Positions 1 to 10,577 of a DNA stretch of 64,000 nucleotides are shown one piece after another. Below the pieces are notes generated by a model. That model ran no database searches. It was given only the letters and a program-made list of their open reading frames with translations, and was not told the DNA's origin. A program made the position numbers and the translations under genes. Positions within the stretch are counted from its first letter, which is position 1; every line of letters starts with the position of its first letter. The stretch is from assembly GCA_029204045.2 (NCBI GenBank), contig CM055071.1:16079161-16143160 (forward strand), given 5' to 3'. This DNA is from Tillandsia leiboldiana (Eukaryota; Streptophyta; Magnoliopsida; Poales; Bromeliaceae).

Positions 1-350
1 CGCAAGGGCCCGCACGGTGCGCGCCCTGCGCGCTGCCTTGCGGCACCGCGCGCGTCTCGCGCGCGGTCCGTAGGGCTGCGCGCGGCCCGCGCAGCGTCCT
101 GCGCGCTGCGCGCGGCCCGCGCAGGGCACGCAGCACCGCGCGCGGCCCGCGAGGGCCCGACCCTGCGCGCGGCCTTGCGGCACCGGGCGCGCCTCGCGCG
201 CGGTCCGCAGGGCTGCGCGCGGCCCGCGCAGCGCCCTACGCGCTGCGCGCGGCCCGCGAGGGCCCGCGCGGTGCGCGCCCTACGCGCAGGCTGCGGCACC
301 GCGCGCGCCTCGCGCAAGGTTCGCAGGGCGCGGGCGCCAGCCGCGCGCGC
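1..350. repeat. GC-rich degenerate tandem repeat
   Basis: The sequence is almost entirely C and G with runs such as GCGCGCGGCCCGCG. A landmark CTTGCGGCACC (or close variant) recurs near 36, 173 and 289, so the unit is roughly 116-137 bp in three diverged copies. Open frames here on both strands are Arg/Ala-rich and follow composition, not coding. It probably belongs to the GC-rich part of an old LTR, as the other LTRs in the window also carry such a block, but the family is not identified. Confidence 0.6.
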
Positions 351-930
351 TTGCGCGCGGCAAGCAGCGCCCGCTTGCGCGCCGCCAGCAGCGCCCGCGC
401 GGCGCTGCACCAGGGCGTAGCGCCCTGGTGCTGCCCGGGCACGCGGGTGGGCCACAGGGTGCTGCAGCCTTGCAGCACCCTGGCGGCTGCTGCGCGCGGC
501 GCCCTTGTGCGCCCGTGCAGCGGCCGCGCCGGCCGCGCGTACGCGATTGCGCGCGCGCGCGGCACCCTCGGCTGCGCTCCCCCGCGCAACAAAAAGAAAG
601 GAAAAATCAAAAACAAAATAAAATAAATCCGATAAATCAACCAAAACGCCGAAACCCAAAAATCTGCAATTTACTTATATCGCCGACGCTTGCCGCACGC
701 CCACGGCGCTCTCTCGGCCACCAACGGGGAGTCCAAAAATCCAAGAATGCTCCAATCCCTCTTCTTCTTCCTTTTTCCTCTCTTTTCTTTTCCTTTCTTT
801 CTTTCTCTCTCTTTCTTTCTTTCTTTCTCTCTTTTTCCTTCTCTGCTTCACCCCAAAGCAACAGGGCCTCTTTATATAAAGAAAACAATTTAATTAATTA
901 ATTAACTAAATCCAAAAATCCCCACCAACT
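351..930. other. GC-rich to AT-rich transition with pyrimidine tract
   Basis: GC-rich sequence runs to about 587. An A-rich stretch (590-660) follows, then a strong C/T tract at about 758-842 made of CTTT and TTCTC runs, then an AT-rich stretch of TTAATTAA repeats. No credible coding frame is present. The order GC-rich, purine/pyrimidine tract, TATA-like box resembles the promoter parts of other LTRs here, so this is probably an LTR remnant read on the minus strand. Confidence 0.4.
871..880 (-). promoter_or_regulatory. Possible TATA box of an LTR remnant
   Basis: TTTATATAAA is a near-palindromic TATA box. On the minus strand it would have the 159-bp tandem repeats just upstream, as enhancer-like U3 repeats often are, and a purine tract downstream. 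Orientation and function are inferred only. Confidence 0.3.
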
Positions 931-1480
931 CACTTTTTGCCTTCGGGCTTTCCGCCGCTGTCCGGAACCTCCCGAACTCCGCTGTAAATCGAAAATACAC
1001 GCGCTCACAGCTTTTTCTCTTCAAAAAGCTCATCCGTTGAGGCGGGGTGCTCAAATCAAATACCGGCTCCAAAATTGCCAGTTCCGACTCACTTTTTGCC
1101 TCCGGGTCCTCCGCGTCAGTCCGCAACCTCCCGAACCTCGCTGTAAATTGAAAGTACACGTGTCCACAGCTTTTTCTCTTCAAAAAGCTCATCCGTTGAG
1201 TCGGGGTGCTCAAATCAATTACCGGCTCCAAAATTGCCAGTTCCGACTCACTTTTTGCCTCCGGGTCCTCCGTGTCAGTCCGGAACCTCCCGAACCTCGC
1301 TGTAAATCGAAAGTACACGTGCCCACAGCTTTTTCTCTTCAAAAAGCTCATCCTTTGAGTCGGGGTGCTCAAATCAATTACCGGCTCCAAAATTGCCAGT
1401 TCCGACTCACTTTTTGCCTCCGGGTCCTCCGCGTCAGTCCGGAACCTCCCGAACCTCGCTGTAATCTAAAAGTACACCTG
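931..1480. repeat. 159-bp tandem repeat, about 3.5 copies
   Basis: The landmark CACTTTTTGCC recurs at 931, 1090, 1249 and 1408, an exact 159-bp period. Copies include CTTCAAAAAGCTCATCC and CGGCTCCAAAATTGCCAG. The fourth copy is partial. Because 159 is 53 codons, open frames run through both strands as a 53-residue repeat; this follows from the period and is not evidence of a gene. Confidence 0.93.
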
Positions 1481-1710
1481 TTCCAAGTGTTCCTGAATTT
1501 CCGGCACTCCACGGTGAAGTCAGAAATTTCCAATCTCATCCTCAATCGGCCTACAAAGCCCGGAAAAACCCCGAATCGAGCTGGTGCTTCCGTGTTGATC
1601 CGAATCAACCCGGCATCAACTGTAAACTCAGATGCAACATGCCCAAGGCAACTCTCTGCTCCAAGCCATCTGTGTGGTCGGCGCGCTATCCAAAGACCCG
1701 GTACTCTACA
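1481..1710. other. LTR-like remnant of unassigned family
   Basis: This stretch has the texture of the U3 beginning of other LTRs here (TTTCCAATCTC, CCCGGAAAAACC, ATCCGAATCAA) but matches none closely. It ends where sequence clearly homologous to LTR E begins, near 1711. I see no gene in it. Confidence 0.35.
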
Positions 1711-4700
1711 GTCCACCTCCCAAAATGATAATCGTACAATATCCTCAGATACAAAACTCATAGCTCAGCAGGGAGGTATCTCCAATAAATACATCAGTGT
1801 ACAGGCTCTCAATACATATCATATCCTCACTACATCACTCTCTCAAAAGAGGAAATAAAATACCTAATCTACTGAAGATCTCCTCTGAAGGGTACCGCTA
1901 CTCTCCAATGATGGTTAGGGATCTAGCTCGCGACTCCCTCGCCTCGATCAACAACCGCAGAATCAGCAGCATCCGCTAAGACTCTGCAAAACAAAGGAGA
2001 GAAAAGGGAAAAGAGGGGGAAAACCCCCAGCGGGTGTGAGAACTACACCAAAAGGGAGTTCTCAGTGGGTACCATCGCCAGGCCCGACGATCAGCCCACT
2101 AAGACCACTAGAGGCAATAAATAATTCTGTAGTAAAAACTGAACTAGAAAGGCTGGAGATACTCTACAGCTACCATGCCTCCGTCTAAATACTTAAGAGG
2201 GGAGAATCAAAGAATGGTATGCAACCACTAGCACATGAAGTGCACAATCGACCCAATCGAGCTGACTGCCACATCTGGTCCAGTCGAACCTGCGCCCACC
2301 TACAACCACCTCCCACTGCTGGGCAGGGATTACGTAGGGTGTCCAAACGGACTAACTCGCTATCGAATAGTGGCTCATGCAGGCTATGGTCGAAATCCAC
2401 TCTCTCTCTCAGAACGGATAGACTCAATATGCTCAACCCCACACACAACGGTCAAAGTACTCTCAACAACACGGGACCACCGTCAAACCACACGGCTCCC
2501 AACAATACTAGTACTGGTCTAATCCCTGCTAACAGACTCCACTCGGCCCCCAGGCACGAGTGCAACAATATGAGTACCTGCCTGAAATAAACCCAATCAG
2601 ATGGACCGGTATGGAACCCGGTACTGCCTGCTCTGCTGTCAAACTCAGTAACTGATCGGCACACGGCTCGATCCCAATATATGTAACGGAGCGGCACACG
2701 GCTCGGTCAAAACATAAGTAACAGACCGGCACACGGCTCGGTCAAAGCCTACCTCCGGAGTGGCACTCGAGGGGAGCGACCCACACGAGTAAAGTATCTC
2801 TGTAACAAGTATCTCTGTATAGCAGGACTGGATCACGACTCTGATCAAAGTGGGAAAACCCATCCACTAAAGAAAGACCCGATCTCAATCGGATGCAAAC
2901 TAAACGATAAGTGGGAAACTCCATCCACTAGAGAAAACCGATACCCAATCTGATGCATAGGTAAACATCCGGTCAACCGCCCAATATCCGCGGTCGCCGC
3001 AAAACCCCACAACTAATCCAACCTGTCCCAGACACAAAGTCCCGACTACACTATCCAGATCCCTGCTCGAACTCGAGCAAAACTGACCACCTGACTAACA
3101 AAGAAGGAGAAAGGAAAAGCATGGTTTCTCCTAAGTCAAGTTCCAATAACTAGTGTAGCAGGAAAAGGTGGCCTAACTATATGTCCATACAAGCATGCTT
3201 TTGTCCTCATAAACGATAAAAGGGAAAATGGAACATACAATAACAAGGCATGCTAAAGTATTCCTACTATGTTATACCAATCTCACATAAATAGGCCAAT
3301 GAATCCACATGTATGATCTCTATGTCATCTAGTGTGGGGTAAATATAACTGTCTACCGTATGCTAAGCCTCCAATTCACCAAACATGTACAATCATCAGG
3401 TAGGCATCAATCCACATGATCTAGGCCATTCTCTGCTTACCTCTCGCTCATATCGGTTGTACATTAAACATGCATGCTACCAGTCATAGAGGGGTGACAT
3501 TCCCACAAATGCACTTACATTCACCATAATATAAAAACCTTATACAGTTACCAAATTAAGCTTACCCACCTGAAGTGCTTAATCCAAGGCAAACCTGAGG
3601 TCGGTGAAGAGCGTGGCCACTTGCACGCACAATCCGCTGAACCCGTATCCACGGCACATGTCACGCAAACCTCGACTCCTAGCAGTGTTCCAAAAACACT
3701 CGCGAACCCTCCTGGGTACAACAAAAGGTCCAAAGTTACACTTTATGCTAAAATATCCAAGTATACACCATCTGCTGAAACCAACCCCGAAGATGTGAAA
3801 TTTTCACCTGCAGAACGGACTCTGAAAAATCCACCAAAAATAAGGACGCGATCGTCGCGTCGATACCTTCGAAACGAGTACCTGCACGTCAAATTCCGAA
3901 CCCCGTAGGCCGAGTTACAAATTCCACAACACAGGGTGCGCAAAACCACACGGCAACATAGCTGTAATCCCATGCACAGATAAGGGGGAAAACGTATACC
4001 TTCGGCAATTTCCAGAAAAATCCCAGAAGAGAACGATGATAATTCTCGCGACGCGCAGATGTAAAAACTATAAAGGCACGCCCCAATCCGAGTCTCGTAC
4101 ACCAAGTTGCACGCGAAACGGTGCACGCCGCTGGAGTCCGTACGCAAAACGGAGCACGGTGCTGGAATCCGCATGCAAAACGAAGTCTGCACGCAAAACG
4201 GAGCACGGTGCCAGAATCGGCACGCAAAATAGAGTCCGCACGCAAAACGGAGCACGGTGCCGCAATCCGCATGCAAAACGGAGTCCGCACGCAAAACGGA
4301 GCACGCCGTCGGGGTCCGCACGCAAAACGGTGCAATAAAACACGGTCCCTAACATAGATAAGAGCAAGGGGTCAAACCAAAGTCCAAAAGAACGCCCCAA
4401 AACTGTGCCAAAAATACTGTAAAAACGAAGTGCGGAACCCACCTCGACTGCGCCGCGCCGCCCAACCGCTCCAGTGGAACACTTCGCGCGCTCCGCGAGG
4501 TCCACAACGCACCGCCGCACCCCACAAAAATCCCCTCCTCACTCCCTCTCTCGCTCGGTTGGAGAAGAAAGAAAGGAAAATGGAGGAGAAATGGCGCGGG
4601 AAGGAAAAGGAAGAAGAAGAGAAGAAAGGGAGGAGGGAGGGCTCCCGTGGACCGGGTCCACGGTGCACCGCCCCAAAGGCCCCACTGCACAGGCAGTCCA

Positions 4701-5503
4701 CCGCACAGGGGCGCGCGCGCCAGGCACAGGCGTGCGCCCCCTGCGCCACGTGGCGCGCGCCCCGCACGCCACGCGGGCGACGCTGCCCACGCGCCACACG
4801 GGCGCGTGACACCATGCCTCACCCAGGCGCGGGACACCGAAAGGGCCGCACGGACGCGCGCCCCCCGCGTCCGCGGGGGCGCGAATGGGGGCCCGCCACG
4901 TGGCGGCCCCCCGCGTGACCCGCACAGGCAGGCGCTGTTCCCCGCGCCTGCTACGCCCCCCCTCACGCAGAGCGCCCTCGAGCCGCGTGCCAACGCCACC
5001 GCGCACACCTCGGGATCCGTGCCGCGACGCCTCGAGATCCGCGCATGCCTCAAAAAACGCGCACGCCAACCGGGCTCCGGAAAAAGCAAATAAATAGTCC
5101 ATTCTCAACGATTTCGTGCGCTGAATCCAAATACGGTGTCCGATTCTCCAAATTCTCATCCGAAAATTTGCCAAAAGCCCCCGGAAAGCCCACTTGATCC
5201 GATTTTTGCGCCGGGTCCATTTCTAAAGTTCGATTTGCCAACTTCCAACTCTAAAATTCCCGAAGGCATCCGGAGAGGTGATCTTTTATCCAAACTTCGC
5301 CCCGAGTCCAATTTAATATCCATTGCGCGCGAAACCACTTCTAAGCATTCAATGGGGCCATCTGACTATTCTCGTGATCCATTAAACACTCTGAGTCCAT
5401 CACTACTGTCCAATTGGTGCACAAACACCACCGACGCGCCACAAAGGCCTCCAGAAGCTGTTGGTCAGCCAGTAATCACATCGTGGGGATCCAGGTCCTC
5501 ACA
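1711..5503 (-). mobile_element. LTR A: truncated Ty3/gypsy-type LTR inserted in gag of element B
   Basis: From about 1711 (CACCTCCCAAAATGATAAT) to GGTCCTCACA at 5503 the sequence follows LTR E at 35883-39929 in order and orientation. Shared landmarks are the GAGAACT stem-loop (2038-2063), the GTGGGAAAACCCATCCACTA blocks, a GC-rich U3 (about 4640-5080) and the closing TCGTGGGGATCCAGGTCCTCACA. The sense strand is minus. The U5 end (TGTCACGCC) is missing, so the LTR is truncated by about 350 bp and no target-site duplication can be tested. Its U3 end abuts gag codons at 5504, so it inserted into element B. Unlike its relatives it shows no clear TATA box and carries a private 49-bp minisatellite. 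Confidence 0.8.
4110..4335. repeat. 49-bp minisatellite inside LTR A
   Basis: ACGCAAAACGGAGCACG starts at 4142, 4191, 4240 and 4289, an exact 49-bp period with about 4.5 copies. Each unit contains a half-unit echo (GCATGCAAAACGGA), pointing to an older repeat of about 24-25 bp. LTRs C, D, E and the tandem-array LTRs lack this expansion at the corresponding place. Confidence 0.9.
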
Positions 5504-6246
5504 TCATACTCGAACTCCTGCACCGTACGACTCCCTTGACGAAGGTTCTTAAAGTCCTCCTCCATCTGCTGTCTATCACAGTCAGGAAAATAAGTGGCGA
5601 AAAAGAGTCCTCGAAACTCTTCCCACATCAGGGGTGGTAGGGCTGCATCGATCCGCTTGCCATTCTCGGCTTTCCACCACTTACGAGCCATCTTGTCCAA
5701 GTAATGGACAGCAAAGGGAACTTGATCCCGATCTGGCACCTGAAGGTCCTCAAATAGCTTTTCCATCGCGTCGACCCATGACTCGACCTCCAACGGGTCG
5801 CTCTTCACGCCACTAAAGACTGGCGGGTTGAACTTGCTAAACTTAACAAGATTCCACATAACTTGTTCCTGCTCCGCCTGCTGAGCCATGTACTCGGCGG
5901 TGACATTGTCATGGCCCATCTGGTTGGGCACACCTATTGTTGTCCCTAATGGCACATGTCGCGCCAATCCCGGCGCAACCGCCATCACGTCGTGGAGCCT
6001 TTGAATTTGCTCCGCCTGAAGCCTTGAAGCCTTTTCTTGGCGTCGAAACAACTCCTCTTAACGGCAAAAGTCTTCCTCCCGTCGTTGAGAGCCTTTCCTC
6101 TATTGCTAAACCATGCCGACTAGCGCGGCCATTTGCTCTCGCAACTCTCGCACTTCACTCGAGCCTGAGCGCTCTGAGGGCTCAGCCCGCGTCGACGCGG
6201 ATCCTGTCCTTCGTCGACCAAGCAATTCCATTGCAATTCTGCACAT
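5504..6246 (-). pseudogene. gag: Ty3/gypsy gag fragment of element B
   Basis: Retrotransposon capsid polyprotein, which would form the particle in which reverse transcription occurs. On the minus strand the frame contains the Retrotrans_gag core: FNPPVFSGVKSDPLEVESW, then KMARKWWKAENG, WEEFRGLFFATYFPD and DFKNLRQGSRTVQEFEYD. Two in-frame ATGs lie near 6246 and 6231, followed by a Ser/Arg/Glu-rich N-terminus. The frame breaks near 6110, before the stretch starting RRQEKASRLQAEQ. The gene is cut at 5503/5504 by LTR A, so the C-terminal part with any zinc knuckle and all of pol are absent here. It lies 329 bp from the 5' LTR, the normal leader distance. It is a broken gene. Confidence 0.85.
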
Positions 6247-6371
6247 CACAACAAGACGATTAGCCCAAATTTGATAATTTGGACAATGCGTAAGCTAAAT
6301 ACCAAACAAAAGGGCTCGTCGACCCAATCATGCGAAAGTACATAAGGGCACTCCCTTTCGCCCCCAACATG

Positions 6372-6391
6372 ACGTTGTCGGCCACCAACGT
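6372..6391 (-). other. Leader hairpin of element B (possible dimerisation site)
   Basis: ACGTTG (6372-6377) pairs with CAACGT (6386-6391) around an 8-nt loop TCGGCCAC with self-complementary GGCC. It lies between PBS and gag, 164 nt from the PBS, matching the hairpins at 19117, 46450, 52816 and 59390. Confidence 0.55.
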
Positions 6392-6554
6392 AATAGTCCG
6401 AAGAATGAAAGCTCATTACCCTCGATCAATCCCAATATCCTTCTTGGGAACAACACATACCAATCAAGTACTTTCGCCCAAAGATCCACACACTCTCTCG
6501 TGCTAATCCCTAGGGTCCCCCTAAGGTTTGCTAACTACCTAGGACTATTCCTAA

Positions 6555-6566
6555 GCTCTTATACCA
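6555..6566 (-). other. Primer binding site of element B
   Basis: The minus strand reads TGGTATAAGAGC, one mismatch from the initiator-Met-tRNA complement TGGTATCAGAGC. It is separated by 8 bp from the LTR end (TGTCATG at 6575 on the plus strand). This marks the LTR at right as the 5' LTR and the element as minus-strand. Confidence 0.85.
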
Positions 6567-8087
6567 CTCTAATCTGTCATGCCCCGAGACGGCCAATTTG
6601 GTCGGTTCGGGCACGCCAACAGACCCGCCAATCGGGCATGACTTCTCTATACCCGAAAGGAATGGTAACAACAACTCCAATCAAAGCAATGCGTATGATG
6701 AGATACAATATCAGAGTAGAAGCAGCTACTAACTAAAACTTTCATTCATTAAACAACAAGTTTAAACCATAAATGAAAGCATACATGAGTGAACCATAAT
6801 AAAAATTTATTACATTTCCATCTCTCAACTTGAAGCTTAAACATTATTACATTATACATCTTTTTTCTCACAATACATAGATCACTCAAAATATAAAAGG
6901 GACACATCTGCTAGACCCTCTAGGTCTCTATGCTGCTGGGCCCTTGCCCCTGTCGCGTGCCTCGCTGACTGCACCTATATCTATACCTGGAAAAATGGTC
7001 ACCCAAGGGTGTGAGAACTACTTAAAGTTCTCAGTGGGTTCAACCACCGAGAAAGAATGTTCTACACAACTTGGTCCAATGGAAGCAGGATAGCAAGATA
7101 ATCTATGCTAATAATAACTGCAGATGCTAACTAACATGATCATAACATGTATGAATAATTCTACACTGTTGTGTATGTTCTCTGTCTCATTACTATCATT
7201 CCTGCCACTTTGGCTACTATCCATAACTCGGCCACTATGCCGCTACGAAAGGGGTCATACTAACCCGGCCACCTCGGCAACTCTATTTTCTCTTTACTCT
7301 TTCACATTCTTGTGCTTATTTCAAGTTGCTAAACCCTCGGAGATTCTTGCCCAAAGGGCCCCAGCACGGCATACATGCTACCTCAAGACGAGAATCTCTA
7401 AGGTTACCGACAGCAACTGCAAGTGCTACCACGCCCAACGGGAAAATGTGTCCTTCGGGTCGCCACCTGTGAGAGGGACACTGCCCGTTACGTCCGACAG
7501 GTGCGCCCGGGGAGACGGACATGCCCTTTACGTCCCACAGGACCACATTTCATCCCCGAAGGTACGCCCATTTTATTATCTTTTCCATTTAATTAAGCTT
7601 TTAGCTTATCACTTTCACTTTTACTTTATCTTTCTTTTCTCTTTTATCTTTACTTTCACACTACGGGCCCACGGCGTCGAGGGTGATCGGCATCGCCGTG
7701 CCCACTAGTCACTTGGAGTCGAGGGGGATCGACATCTCCAAGCACTACATAGGGAGTCCAGGGTGATCAGCATCTCCCGCCACAACATAGGGAGTCGAGG
7801 GTGATCAGCATCTCCCAGCCAAACATCTTGATATGTTGCAACATTATCTTATTTTCTTTTTAGAGCATAACCATGCAGGGTCCGAGAGTTCCAAAAGATA
7901 GATACATACAACCCCAATCAAACAAGAACAGGTTGTAGGCACCACCCATTATAGTTCACGGCCGAATTCTTTTAACTTTATCTCCTTTCATTTCTTCTCT
8001 TTACTTATTCTTATCCCGAAACCCTATGTTCACAACCTTAGGGTTTACTATGTCCCAAGGACATCATTAACCTTCAGTTACCTTTGG

Positions 8088-8470
8088 CCTAGAGTCTATT
8101 AACACTATTCGCATTCAACGTAGGCCTAGAGTTTACTATATTTCATCTTTCACTTAATTTAGAGTTCATTGATTCTATTACCCATTTTTCACCTTAACCT
8201 AGAGTTCCTTACTCTAGTTGTATTTTCATCTTTTATCTAGAGTTCCTTTACTCTATTTTTCCTATTTCACATTCAACTTAGAGTTACATTGACTCTAATT
8301 CATTAATTGAGAGTTTTAACTCGACTGGTTCGTATTAGGTTTCCTTTACCTAAGTTCCATCTTATACACAACCTAGAGTTCATTGACTCTATTTCGCATT
8401 TTCTTCTTAGATTAGAGTTTTATTAACTCTATTTACACTTTACATGAATCTGGAGTTCCTTGACTCTATG
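8088..8470. repeat. Array of short AGAGT...ACTCT modules in LTR B
   Basis: Sequences like CCTAGAGTTCATTGACTCTATTT recur about ten times at 30-65 bp spacing (near 8090, 8127, 8161, 8210, 8240, 8280, 8310, 8376, 8414 and 8451). Many copies pair AGAGT with ACTCT over a short loop, so each can form a small hairpin. Confidence 0.75.
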
Positions 8471-9582
8471 TTGAATACTCTATTTACAACCTTAGGTTAT
8501 TTCCTAAGATAATGCCACTCGTTCATCTAGGGATTTGCTCCTAGGTTGACATGCCACTCATTAAATCCTTAATCTAGGTTTTCTCCTACTTTTACATCCA
8601 TCATACAATTTTCTCTAAATTCATTCACCTACTTTTCCTAGGGTTATACATCGGAGCATAATATACCCCACCTTGACCTTACAATATTTATCCTTTGTTC
8701 TTTATACTCATGCAAAATTAACCTACCATAGATTTATCCTAATCCACTTTTAGGATTCGGCCCACATTATCACATACTTGGTCCTAATACCCTAACATGC
8801 TTACTAACATGCTTCTAGGTCAGAAAATCAAAAGACAAAGGGGAGAGGTCACCCATTTTCGGTAGAATCCCCCACCTTTGTTGTTCTTGGTTGGAGAAGA
8901 TAGCTAATTCTCTTGTTGATTCACAATAAGCCCTAAACATCAATGAAACCACAATGGCATCATTTAAATATTCCACTAATCCCATACAATCCACTAAAAG
9001 AGAATTCCTAGGTTTTATCTTATCTCCTTTCCATGGTTCTTTTGACCAAGAGAAGGAAATGGGGATGAAAATCCCATTTGTATGTGATCTAATCAAGAGA
9101 GATTTTGATCTCTTTCTCTTCTATGAACAACTATAAAAATAGGTAGAAACCCCACTTTGCAAGTTTCCCGAAGGTTTTGAACACACAAAGAACCCTATAA
9201 ATTGAACCCTAACTCTAAAACTCACCTCTTGGATGCTCTTGCACTAAGGAGATGAGAAGAAGAGGAATATGAAGCTCCTCTTGAGTTCCTTCTAAGTTCT
9301 CCAAGCTCTCCTTTAAACTCCACAGGCCTCAGCCACCAGAAAATGCTGCTACTGCTGCTTGCTCTCTCCCTCACTCTCTTTCTTTTCTTCTTTTCCTTTC
9401 TTTTCTCTCTTTCGTATGGGGAGAAGAAGAGAGGGATGGGTTGTGTATGGGGAGAGAGAAAGAGAGGAGTTAATGCTGTGCATTGGGTAATTTGGAATTC
9501 AGAGGGTGTAAAATTACCCTTTTGCCCTCACTTAAAACGGGAAATTACTTCACTACCCTTCAGTTCTAGAGGCTGCGTACCG

Positions 9583-9815
9583 GTACTCGGGGTCCCAGTA
9601 CCGGTACCCAAGCATAGTTTTGCACTGCGCAACACAGGGTACCGGTACCCAACTCTCAGTACCGGTACACAAGCTAAATTGGGCTTGGGGTACCGGTACT
9701 CAACCATCAGTACCGGTACCCAAGGACTTAGAAATTTTCCTGTTCTTTTCCCAACCGAGACTCTCAGTTAGCTGGCTCTATTAATTGGTTCCGGTACCCA
9801 TTGAGGCGTACTGGT
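9583..9815. repeat. GGTACCGGTACC cluster in LTR B
   Basis: GTACCGGTAC or a close variant occurs at least seven times in about 230 bp (for example AGTACCGGTACCCAAG and GGGTACCGGTACTCAA). The core is a 12-bp palindrome, and units alternate between GGGTACCGGTAC and AGTACCGGTAC. It lies in the U3 half of LTR B and may be a binding-site cluster. Confidence 0.8.
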
Positions 9816-9997
9816 ACGCAATGCAACCCGAAGCCTCACAAGTCTGAAGCTTCAGATTTGCGCGCCGTCAACTCGCTTTTCGATCCGAAGGCTCCCGCTT
9901 CGATCCGCAACGACTCGAACTCAATTGTATTCATATCTTGAACACGTTACGAGCGATTTCACCGCACTTCGCTATTCCGCGGAGTCGGTGCACCACA

Positions 9998-10577
9998 CTC
10001 GCGGTGCTTGTTTTAGACCGTAAAGAGCCTTTTTCAATCGAAAAACATGGTTTGGAAGTTTATGATCAATGAAACCTTTCGGTTGAGCAACATAAACTTC
10101 TTCATTTAGAAAACCATTTAAAAACACGCTCTTAACATCCATTTGAAAAGGTTTTATTTTAAAATGGCAAGCGATAGCAAATAGGATACGAATTGACTCG
10201 AGACGGGCTACCGGGGCGAAAGTCTCATCAAAGTCTATACCTTCAACTTGTGAATAGCCCTGAGCAACTAACCGTGCTTTGTTTTGAATAATGGTTCCTT
10301 CTTCATTTTTCTTGTTTTTGAAAATCTTTTTTGTACCGATTATATGTTGTTGCTTCAGGGGCTTCGTTAATTTCCAGACTTTGTTCCTTTCAAATTGATT
10401 AAGCTCTTCTTGCATAGCTTCTATCCAGTAATCGTCCTGAAGAGCTTCATCAATATTCCTTGGTTCTACCATGGAGACGTAGCATGCGACTCCACATTCC
10501 AATTGTCTCTGAGTTCTTACTCCTTCTTGAGGATCTCCAATGATGTTTGATTCCGGATGGTCCTTGGAGATTCGAAG
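9998..10577 (-). pseudogene. pol: Ty1/copia (SIRE-like) reverse transcriptase fragment
   Basis: On the minus strand this encodes the N-terminal half of a copia RT: IIGDPQEGVRTQRQ, DYWIEAMQEELNQFERNKVW, KARLVAQGYSQVEGIDFDET, FAPVARLESIRILFA, QMDVKSVFLNGFLNEEVYV and ALYGLKQAPR. The LNGFLNEEVYVAQPKGF block and the IIGDPQEGVRT leader are typical of the SIRE/Maximus lineage. The RT is cut immediately after the QAPR motif by LTR B, so the YVDD catalytic site, the RNase H and the 3' LTR are missing. The other boundary (10577) is the insertion of solo LTR C. The reading frame is continuous with 30022 onward across the CGAAG duplication. Confidence 0.93.

Larger units (their letters stand above)
6575..9997 (-). 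mobile_element. LTR B: 5' LTR of gypsy element B
   Basis: A 3,423-bp LTR begins TGTCATGCCCCGAGACGGCC and ends CGGTGCACCACA, so it reads TGTGGTGC...TGACA on its sense strand. The right end abuts copia reverse-transcriptase codons exactly at 9998, showing insertion into the copia element; the target-site duplicate would be CTCGC (9998-10002), untestable because the left end is absent. The LTR shares only the GAGAACT stem-loop (7013-7032), one 16-nt AATCAAACAAGAACAG motif (7916) and the terminal layout with the other LTRs. It is more AT-rich than they are. Confidence 0.85.

Noticed and set aside
175..640. Several long Arg/Ala-rich frames at the left end
   Set aside because: They follow extreme GC content and overlap in several frames and both strands. 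No domain, no start context and no codon bias.
902..1858. 273- and 162-codon frames over the 159-bp repeat
   Set aside because: The repeat length is divisible by three, so stops are missing in step on both strands. A repeat artefact.
4430..5174. Long frames on both strands in the GC-rich U3 of LTR A
   Set aside because: The region is a GC-rich promoter block in all LTRs and the frames do not match between copies.
6600..6640. A tRNA-like or CRISPR-like repeat pattern in LTR ends
   Set aside because: The shared GGGC...GCCAACAGA(C/T)CCGCC string is conserved LTR terminal sequence; no cloverleaf and no spacer array.
9972..9997. Continuation of the copia RT frame past the QAPR motif
   Set aside because: These codons belong to the LTR B end, which joins the RT at 9998. 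They only happen to stay open.
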